Positions 6,133 to 11,073 of a DNA stretch of 11,073 nucleotides are shown piece after piece. The position numbers and the translations under genes are program-made. How positions within the stretch are numbered: position 1 is the stretch's first letter; each line of letters starts with the position of its first letter. The notes beneath the pieces were generated by a model that did not search any database, was not told the origin of the DNA, and saw only the letters and a program-made list of their open reading frames with translations. This DNA comes from Cellvibrio sp. (GTDB lineage Bacteria; Pseudomonadota; Gammaproteobacteria; Pseudomonadales; Cellvibrionaceae), in contig JAJQJO010000088.1 in assembly GCA_021323495.1 (NCBI GenBank), positions 1 through 11,073 of the forward strand, read 5' to 3'.

Positions 6133-7026
6133 TTATTCCCCGCCCTTTTTATCAGCACCCTGCTCGTTCCCAAGCTCCGCGTGCCTTTTCTCGTTCCCAA
6201 GCTCCGCCTGGGAATGCACATCGCCTCGGGTAGAAAAATCTGCGTCATCATCTTCACCGCTCGCCAGCTGTTTGGAAATAAATTGCTCCAACACCGTTTT
6301 CAAACGCGTTGACACTGAAAAATCCACACGGCTTTCCGGCGTTTCTATGCGGCAGCCACCAGGCAATAATTCACCATCGCCAAAAAATCCCCAAGCCAAT
6401 TGCTGTTCTGCTGCGTAGGTTTCCACTGCAGCCAAATCATCAGGATTCAAACAAACCCGAATATTTTTACTGCCGACAGGCAATGCATCTACCGCTTCTT
6501 TTACCAGGCTGACAATGTGCGATGAATCCGTCAGCAATTCACGCTGCACAACACTTTGCGTAAGCGTGCATATCACATCCAATAATAACAGCTCGATATC
6601 ATCATCCTGATTGTTCATCGGCTCGAGCAATGTATTGGCCAGTTTTTGAAACCGCTGTTGCTCGGCAACTAACTGCGCGCGCATTTCCATCAACCCTTGC
6701 TGGCGTCCGGCTTCATAACCTTCAGTGTTGCCTTTGTTAAAACCTTCTTTGTGCCCCTGCTCAAAACCGGCCTTTTCTGCCTCATCAAAAATCGCCTGCA
6801 TTTCTTCGGCGGTCATGCCCAATTGTGGCGGTTGTTCTGGCTCCGGAATTTCAACAGTTTCAATCGTTTCTTTTTCACGGCGCAATAAACGCTCACGCCG
6901 CTCGCGCGCTTCTTTTTCGGTGGACGATAAAATGCGGCCATGTTCAGTGATAGGTGGAATCACCCATGTCGTAGCAGTCTCCACTTCTTCAGCGGGAATA
7001 CGATTTTGTATTTTGTTATCCGACAT
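6133..7026 (-). CDS. fliH: Flagellar assembly protein FliH with repeat-bearing C-terminal tail
   Basis: FliH is the peripheral stalk of the export ATPase: it dimerises, binds the FliI N-terminus, restrains its ATPase activity and tethers it to the C ring. The 297-residue protein has a charged N-terminal region and the family's GxxxG repeat with glycines every four residues (87, 91, 95, 99, 103, 107, 111). A C-terminal vacuolar-ATPase E/FliH-like domain runs to about residue 256. The last 41 residues look added: an acidic stretch, then the peptide AELGNE twice (274-279 and 283-288), encoded by a REP-like DNA repeat. FliH in related bacteria is usually nearer 230-270 residues. The start at 7026 follows fliG by 34 bp with an AGGG motif in front. 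The reading frame is intact, so function is probably kept, but the tail lies just after the domain that contacts FliI. Confidence 0.95.
   Translation of the reverse strand: MSDNKIQNRIPAEEVETATTWVIPPITEHGRILSSTEKEARERRERLLRREKETIETVEIPEPEQPPQLGMTAEEMQAIFDEAEKAGFEQGHKEGFNKGNTEGYEAGRQQGLMEMRAQLVAEQQRFQKLANTLLEPMNNQDDDIELLLLDVICTLTQSVVQRELLTDSSHIVSLVKEAVDALPVGSKNIRVCLNPDDLAAVETYAAEQQLAWGFFGDGELLPGGCRIETPESRVDFSVSTRLKTVLEQFISKQLASGEDDDADFSTRGDVHSQAELGNEKRHAELGNEQGADKKGGE
6163..6219. repeat. REP-like palindromic repeat, one full and one partial copy, inside fliH
   Basis: The 18-mer CTCGTTCCCAAGCTCCGC occurs at 6163-6180 and again, identically, at 6190-6207, exactly 27 bases (nine codons) apart. 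The second copy continues into CTGGGAATGCAC, so that TTCCCA (6194-6199) pairs with TGGGAA (6209-6214) to make a stem-loop with a one-base bulge. The form resembles, from memory, the TTCCCACGCTC-GCGTGGGAA type of dispersed palindromic repeat common in Pseudomonas and other proteobacteria. Such elements are normally extragenic; here both copies are in frame within fliH. Family membership was not checked by search. Confidence 0.75.
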
Positions 7027-7060
7027 GGATGCCCTGTCCCGGTTGATACATTGGGTTCAA

Positions 7061-8092
7061 TCAAACCATTTGGTCGCCACCGCCACCCAGCATAATTTCG
7101 CCGGCATCGGCCATACGGCGCGCAGTGATGAGAATTTCTTTTTGCGCTGCTTCCACATCTGCCAAACGCATCGGAGGTTTGGTTTCCAGATCGTCGCGCA
7201 GCAATTCGGCAGCACGTTTGGACATATTCTTGAAAATCTTTTCCTTGAGTTCGTCATCCGCGCCTTTAAGCGCAACGACCAATACATCGGAAGATACTTC
7301 GCGCAACAATGCCTGGATACCGCGGTCGTCTACCTCTTTGAGGTTTTCGAATACAAACATCAGGTCCTGGATCTGGTTGCCCATGTCTTCGTCGATTTCT
7401 TTAATGCCTTCCATCAACTCTGCTTCGATAGAACCATCCAGGTTGTTCATAATTTCCGCCGCCACTTTGTAACCGCCCATGGCCTTGGTTTGCGATGCAG
7501 CGTTGCCGGAGAATTGTTTTTCCAAAATATCGTTTAATTCTTGCAGCGCGCTTGGCTGTACCGTATCGAGCGACGCGACGCGCATCATAATATCGAGCCG
7601 CACTTTTTCCGAAAAATAACCCAGAATTTCTGCCGATTGGTCCGAATCAAGATAAGCAATCACAATCGCCTGGATCTGTGGGTGTTCGTTGCGGATAATA
7701 TCAGCGACCGAGCGCGCCTCCATCCACTTGAGCGTATCCAGACCGGTGGTATTACCACCAATTAAAATACGGTCGATCAAACTATTGGCTTTATCTTCAC
7801 CCAACGCAGTGACCAACATTTTGCGGATGTAATTATCGGCCCCGACTCCAAGGCCAGTCAGGGTACGCACCTCGTCTAAAAAATTGCCCAGCACTGCCTG
7901 CACTTCTGACTGCTGCACATTTTGCAGTTGGGTCATGGCGGCACCAATGCGCTGTACCTCTTTTGGCCCCATGTGCTTCAAAATTTCCGCCGCATCCGCT
8001 TCGCCAAGCGACATCAATAAAATTGCGGCCTGGTCAACATAGCGCAGTTTGATTTTGGGTCTATCGACCGCTTTATCGTTGGCTTCAGTCAT
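7061..8092 (-). CDS. fliG: Flagellar motor switch protein FliG
   Basis: FliG is the C-ring rotor protein that sits on FliF, interacts with FliM, and meets the stator to generate torque. The 343-residue protein has the three armadillo-like domains: an N-terminal FliF-binding domain, a middle domain with the FliM-contacting EHPQ motif (136-139) and a GG linker (206-207), and a C-terminal torque domain. By alignment from the C-terminus, the charged torque residues known in E. coli (Lys264, Arg281, Asp288, Asp289, Arg297) correspond to Lys276, Arg293, Asp300, Asp301 and Arg309, all kept. Length is typical (330-345). Its ATG lies inside the end of fliF (shared ATGACTGA, 8-nt overlap), which implies translational coupling and matches the near 1:1 stoichiometry of these partners. 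Confidence 0.98.
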   Translation of the reverse strand: MTEANDKAVDRPKIKLRYVDQAAILLMSLGEADAAEILKHMGPKEVQRIGAAMTQLQNVQQSEVQAVLGNFLDEVRTLTGLGVGADNYIRKMLVTALGEDKANSLIDRILIGGNTTGLDTLKWMEARSVADIIRNEHPQIQAIVIAYLDSDQSAEILGYFSEKVRLDIMMRVASLDTVQPSALQELNDILEKQFSGNAASQTKAMGGYKVAAEIMNNLDGSIEAELMEGIKEIDEDMGNQIQDLMFVFENLKEVDDRGIQALLREVSSDVLVVALKGADDELKEKIFKNMSKRAAELLRDDLETKPPMRLADVEAAQKEILITARRMADAGEIMLGGGGDQMV

Positions 8093-9788
8093 CGCGATTT
8101 ATCCACTGTTTCACGACTTGGGCAACACGGCCCGGATCGTCGGCAATCAAGCCTTTAATAGCGTTAATTTGGTCTTCGTAGCCCTGCTCCGGGCCGGGTA
8201 ACAATAATGCATGGCCACCGGTGAGCGTCACGGTTTCGTCCGACATTCCCTCCAAACCGGCTGCACCTGCGGCCTCCAGTGCCGCGAGTTGGCGTGCTTC
8301 TTCCTGCTCGGCCAAGGCGCCGCCTTGTTTGGATAAACTTTTAAACATAGGGCGCAACAAACCAAACACAATCAGCAGGATGACCAGCACGCTGGCGATG
8401 TATTTGATGTGCGGCATCACCCAGACTTGCCACCAGGGCAACTCATCCAACCCGGCATTGGGATCCACCACGCGATTGGCAAAGGCAGAGTTCAAAACAT
8501 TGACGCTGTCGCCGCGCACCGCGCTGAAACCCACCGCGTCCCTCACCAGTATAGACAGGCGTTCCAACTCATTCTCGGTCCAGGGCACACGGGCTTCGGT
8601 GCCATCGGCATTCCTGACCACTTTATCGTCCACCACCACCGCAACAGTCAGGCGCTTCAACGTGCCCTGCTGGTGTTTGGTATAGCTGACAGTGCGATCC
8701 AGTTCGTAGTTACGTGTTGCCTGTTCGCGATTATTGGTTGGCTCTGCCGGTGGGATTGGCTGGCCGGTGGCCGGGTCGATTTGCTCCGGTGCTTCTGCGG
8801 TTCCCGGTGGTTGGTTGGTTAGCGCACCGGGGATACCGGCGGCAACGTCTCCTGCACGGCGGGTTTCATTCAATGTTTGCTCGGAACGGATGGCAGGTAA
8901 GTCAGGATTAAACGTTTCCGCCGCTTGCTCTATCGCCGTGAAGTCGATATCAGCACTCACTTCTGCACGGAATTTGCCCCCACCGACCACCGGTTCCAGG
9001 ATCCCGTTGATGCGCTTGATTACGCTGTTTTCGATCTCTTGCGAATATTGGTGTTGCTTGGCGGCCAACAGCAACTCGGTGCTGTCTTCCCCGGTGGAAA
9101 TCAAATTGCCATGCTGGTCAACCACGGTAACATCGGCCATTTTCATGCCCGGTACCGACGAAGCCACCAAATTCATAATGGCTTTAACTTGCGCGGGGTC
9201 AACACTTCTGCCCGCGAAAACTTCAACAAATACCGACGCGGTTGGATTCGCGGCATCGCGTACAAACACGGTTTTTTTCGGAATGGCCAAATGGACGCGC
9301 GCGCTGCGGATGCTGGTAATACTGGTAATCGTGCGCGCTAATTCCCCTTCAATGCTGCGCTGGTAACGGGTATTTTCTACGAACTGGCTGGTGCCGAGTG
9401 GTTGTTCCTTATCCATCAGTTCAAAGCCCTGTGCAGGGCTTGAAGGTAAACCGAATTCGGCCAGTTTCAAGCGCGCCATATGCACATCTTCACTGGCGAC
9501 CAGGATCGCTCCGCTGTTTTCGTCAACTTTGAAATTAATCTGGTTTTGCTCAAGTACGTCGACCACATTGGCAGCGTCAAGGTTATCCATGCGGCCATAG
9601 AGCGGGCGGTAATCCTCGCCTTGCATCCACATCACTATCGCAAAACCAATCGCGACGCTCGCGGCAAGCGTAACCATCAAGCCAACCTGGCGCAGCAAAT
9701 TGAGGCTGCTTAAACCTTCCAAAAAGTCACCGCCCATTTTGTTTTTTGCGGGCAAATTTTCAGAATCGGGAACGGCGGTAGTAGCCAT
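8085..9788 (-). CDS. fliF: Flagellar MS-ring protein FliF
   Basis: FliF forms the inner-membrane MS ring, the first structure of the flagellum and housing for the export gate. The 567-residue product has a short cytoplasmic N-terminus and a first membrane helix (about 35-55, GLMVTLAASVAIGFAIVMW). A long periplasmic region follows with the YscJ/FliF ring-building motifs (for example RSARVHLAIPKK) and a Pro/Thr/Glu-rich disordered loop. The second membrane helix is at about 462-480. The cytoplasmic tail ends in RVAQVVKQWIN, the FliG-binding helix. I prefer the ATG at 9788, with an AAGGTG ribosome binding site eight bases upstream, over an in-frame GTG two codons earlier (9794). It follows fliE by 68 bp, a gap holding only a small TCAAC/GTTGA inverted repeat (9831-9844), and overlaps fliG by 8 nt. 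Confidence 0.98.
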   Translation of the reverse strand: MATTAVPDSENLPAKNKMGGDFLEGLSSLNLLRQVGLMVTLAASVAIGFAIVMWMQGEDYRPLYGRMDNLDAANVVDVLEQNQINFKVDENSGAILVASEDVHMARLKLAEFGLPSSPAQGFELMDKEQPLGTSQFVENTRYQRSIEGELARTITSITSIRSARVHLAIPKKTVFVRDAANPTASVFVEVFAGRSVDPAQVKAIMNLVASSVPGMKMADVTVVDQHGNLISTGEDSTELLLAAKQHQYSQEIENSVIKRINGILEPVVGGGKFRAEVSADIDFTAIEQAAETFNPDLPAIRSEQTLNETRRAGDVAAGIPGALTNQPPGTAEAPEQIDPATGQPIPPAEPTNNREQATRNYELDRTVSYTKHQQGTLKRLTVAVVVDDKVVRNADGTEARVPWTENELERLSILVRDAVGFSAVRGDSVNVLNSAFANRVVDPNAGLDELPWWQVWVMPHIKYIASVLVILLIVFGLLRPMFKSLSKQGGALAEQEEARQLAALEAAGAAGLEGMSDETVTLTGGHALLLPGPEQGYEDQINAIKGLIADDPGRVAQVVKQWINRDD

Positions 9789-9856
9789 AATCACAACACC
9801 TTAATAAATTTTTAATACGCGATTATCAGGTCAACAAAGGTTGATGCAGAGCGCCG

Positions 9857-10231
9857 TTAGATCGGCATATTCATCACATCGCGATAGGCATCAATTAGTT
9901 TATTGCGCACCTGCACCATTGCCTGGAACGAAACAGAAGCCTTTTGCGAGGCGATCATCACATCGGTAATGTCTACGCCAGCCACCCCTTTTTCGTAGGC
10001 TTCAGCCATCGAACTGGATTTATTCTGCACATCATTTACTTTGTTGACCGCCTGCGTCATTAAATCGCCGAAGCTGGGAACCTTGGTTGTCCCCTCCACC
10101 GGCACGGCGCCAAGGCTGCGCATCCCCATCGGGGTGTCACCGACACCTTGCGGACGCTGGAATACCTGCGTCTGAGCCTTGAGGCTACGCATATCGCCCA
10201 ACAAACGGTTGATATCAACGCGGTCAGTCAT
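9857..10231 (-). CDS. fliE: Flagellar hook-basal body complex protein FliE
   Basis: FliE joins the MS ring to the proximal rod and is one of the first exported substrates. The 124-residue product ends with the family signature (QKASVSFQAMVQVRNKLI, then DAYRDVMNMPI) and the preceding VDITDVMIA segment. It is somewhat longer than the usual 100-110 residues because of its N-terminal part (about 15-50), which is variable in this family. There is no cleavable signal peptide, as expected for a type III export substrate. The start at 10231 has a GGAG ribosome binding site eight bases upstream. It is the first gene of the flagellar run seen here, and the 232-bp divergent gap before it is the natural place for the operon promoter. 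Confidence 0.97.
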   Translation of the reverse strand: MTDRVDINRLLGDMRSLKAQTQVFQRPQGVGDTPMGMRSLGAVPVEGTTKVPSFGDLMTQAVNKVNDVQNKSSSMAEAYEKGVAGVDITDVMIASQKASVSFQAMVQVRNKLIDAYRDVMNMPI

Positions 10232-10317
10232 GATGGGATCTCCGAAAGCAATTCCACTTGTTCACAGTGACAATAATTTGGCATTACAGCGACCAAACGT
10301 GTCTTTGCGGGAGATTT

Positions 10318-10333
10318 TGCACAAAACAGGCCA
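10318..10333 (-). promoter_or_regulatory. Candidate sigma-54 promoter for the fliE operon
   Basis: On the minus strand the site reads TGGCCTGTTTTGTGCA: TGGC at -24, GC followed by A at -12, and ten bases between GG and GC. One base of the -12 TTGCA is changed (GTGCA), and the CA after TGGC is changed. Transcription would start near 10307, giving a leader of about 76 nt before fliE. A second, weaker GG-N10-GC arrangement lies just upstream (10347-10362). RpoN control of the fliE operon is known in Pseudomonas, which supports the call; here it is inferred. Confidence 0.5.
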
Positions 10334-10336
10334 ACC

Positions 10337-10360
10337 TTTGCCGCATGGCAAATACTTGCC
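10337..10360. repeat. Overlapping inverted repeats upstream of fliE
   Basis: The plus strand reads TTTGCC (10337-10342), GCAT, GGCAAA (10347-10352), a short spacer, then TTGCC (10356-10360). The middle GGCAA arm can pair with either flank, giving two mutually exclusive stem-loops or two overlapping dyad sites. It lies just upstream of the candidate -24 element, where an activator or repressor could bind. No match to a named operator was recognised. Confidence 0.4.
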
Positions 10361-10463
10361 CCAGGCTGCCCGGAAGTTAACCAATTTGTCGTTAATATTT
10401 AACCTGATTGTCACCTACCGGCATTAGCATCAAACCCACTTTCAATCCACCAAGGAGTTTTTC

Positions 10464-10664
10464 ATGAACGATGTGAATATGCTGAGTGACCAGGATTTGA
10501 TCGAAAGGGCCATGGCGACGTTTATCGCCGATGTGGTGGTATCAAAGAGTAAAAAACAACAGATACGCCGCAACATGGAATGCCGACGTAAGCTGGAAGA
10601 AAGATGGGAAGCAAAAAAATTACAGCGTGAAACTTGTGAGTATGATTTTGAGTATCGGCATTAA
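10464..10664 (+). CDS. Small basic/coiled protein of unknown function (possible PA3496-type family)
   Basis: This 66-residue open frame is divergent from fliE. It has a textbook ribosome binding site, AAGGAG, six bases before the ATG, which makes it a convincing gene. The product has an acidic, amphipathic N-terminus (MNDVNMLSDQDLIERA) and a central segment very rich in Lys and Arg (about residues 28-54) predicted to be helical. A Tyr/Glu-rich end, YDFEYRH, closes it. There is no signal peptide or membrane segment. The Arg-rich RRKLEERWEAKKLQ stretch reminds me of the short PA3496-type proteins of Pseudomonas, but this is recollection without alignment, so no symbol is given. No clear promoter was identified upstream. 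Its 3' end faces the toxin-like gene, 16 bp apart. Confidence 0.75.
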   Translation: MNDVNMLSDQDLIERAMATFIADVVVSKSKKQQIRRNMECRRKLEERWEAKKLQRETCEYDFEYRH

Positions 10665-10677
10665 CCTGGAGGCCAGG
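10665..10677. other. Small hairpin between convergent genes
   Basis: CCTGG (10665-10669) and CCAGG (10673-10677) form a perfect 5-bp stem around a 3-nt loop, directly after the stop codon of the small plus-strand gene. It lies just past the end of the convergent toxin-like gene. The plus strand becomes T-rich only some seven bases later, and there is no T tract on the other side, so it is at best a weak terminator or transcript-end stabiliser. Confidence 0.3.
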
Positions 10678-10680
10678 CGT

Positions 10681-11073
10681 CTACTTTAAATAAATTTTTA
10701 TCTGAGCTTTTCTTGCAGCTTTCAACAAATCCTTATCGAGAGTGGCGATCGGTATGCCTTCACGCAAAGCTAACTCTAAATATGCCGCATCATAGATACT
10801 GAGTTTATAGGCGCGCGCCAGGGATAGAGTTCGGCCAAACGCTTGGGAATGCGTTGCGGTGTCAGTATTAATTGGCAAGCTTATTAAATGGCTAATAAAT
10901 GCTTCGACATCAGCGGGATCAACTTCAACCCTGGACTCTGCACTCAAAAGTACATTGGCAGCTTCCAGATGCCATAACTCCGGCACTACAGCCTGAGCTG
11001 TAGCCATAGCCTTTAGAATTGTTTCTGCATAACGTTGATCATTCACTTTTTCTGTTGCCAGCAACCAACGCAT
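10681..11073 (-). CDS. PIN-domain ribonuclease, VapC-family toxin (5' end cut by window edge)
   Basis: This is a likely type II toxin, an RNase of the PIN fold. The visible 130 residues match the VapC pattern: LWHLEAANVLL with catalytic Glu37, SIYDAAYLELALREG with Asp95, and IATLDKDLLKAA with Asp113 (numbered from the first visible Met). The first catalytic Asp, normally in a D-x-S motif about four to eight residues before the (M/K)RWLL segment, is not visible. The Met encoded at the very edge (11071-11073) is therefore probably internal, and the true start lies some ten codons outside the window. A VapB-type antitoxin gene would be expected just upstream, also outside. The gene has no apparent link to motility and may belong to a mobile or accessory segment bordering the flagellar cluster. 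Confidence 0.85.
   Translation of the reverse strand: MRWLLATEKVNDQRYAETILKAMATAQAVVPELWHLEAANVLLSAESRVEVDPADVEAFISHLISLPINTDTATHSQAFGRTLSLARAYKLSIYDAAYLELALREGIPIATLDKDLLKAARKAQIKIYLK

Noticed and set aside
6725..7537. Long open frame (270 codons) on the plus strand opposite fliH and fliG
   Set aside because: It lies wholly antisense to well-supported genes, spans two of them, has no recognisable domain, and is explained by the codon structure of the minus-strand genes.
8734..9366. 210-codon plus-strand open frame opposite fliF
   Set aside because: Antisense to conserved fliF coding sequence, low-complexity product, no family resemblance.
1..11073. tRNA, rRNA, CRISPR array, complete insertion sequence or riboswitch
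   Set aside because: No spaced direct repeats of CRISPR type, transposase genes, terminal inverted repeats or structured RNA motifs were recognised on either strand.

Overview
The window looks like chromosomal DNA from a polarly flagellated gammaproteobacterium, most likely a Pseudomonas/Cellvibrio-type lineage. This rests on three things: the flagellar gene order, a sigma-54 promoter in front of fliK, and an HptB-HsbR-HsbA type signalling module set inside the flagellar operon. Base composition looks intermediate, with AT-rich intergenic gaps. The genus is an inference from gene order and protein style, not from a database search.

Layout: almost everything is on the minus strand, so transcription runs from right to left. 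Starting at the right edge there is a 5'-truncated PIN-domain (VapC-like) toxin gene on the minus strand (10681-11073). It converges on a small plus-strand gene of 66 codons (10464-10664). A divergent intergenic region (10232-10463) carries a candidate sigma-54 promoter and overlapping inverted repeats. The flagellar cluster then runs fliE (9857-10231), fliF (8085-9788), fliG (7061-8092, overlapping fliF by 8 nt), fliH (6133-7026), fliI (4745-6130) and fliJ (4260-4715). After a 190-bp gap come an STAS anti-sigma-factor antagonist (hsbA-like, 3764-4069), a response regulator with PP2C phosphatase and HATPase domains (hsbR-like, 2004-3713) and a single-domain histidine phosphotransferase (hptB-like, 1572-1904). 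Last is fliK, which starts at 1348 behind its own strong sigma-54 promoter and runs off the left edge, so only 449 N-terminal and central codons plus most of the C-terminal core are present.

How they work together: FliE and FliF form the rod junction and MS ring, FliG the rotor/switch ring, and FliH/FliI/FliJ the export ATPase complex. FliK sets hook length and switches export specificity. The three-gene signalling module probably relays phosphate from a sensor kinase outside the window through the Hpt protein to the response regulator. The regulator in turn sets the phosphorylation state of the STAS protein, a partner-switching circuit that in Pseudomonas aeruginosa links flagellar gene expression and biofilm formation.

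Most of the window is ordinary flagellar DNA. The most unusual sight is a REP-like palindromic repeat, with a second partial copy 27 nt away, lying in frame inside the 3' end of fliH, where it encodes a twice-repeated AELGNE peptide in a FliH tail longer than usual. I found no convincing evidence of an undescribed system. No tRNA, rRNA, CRISPR array or intact insertion sequence was seen.
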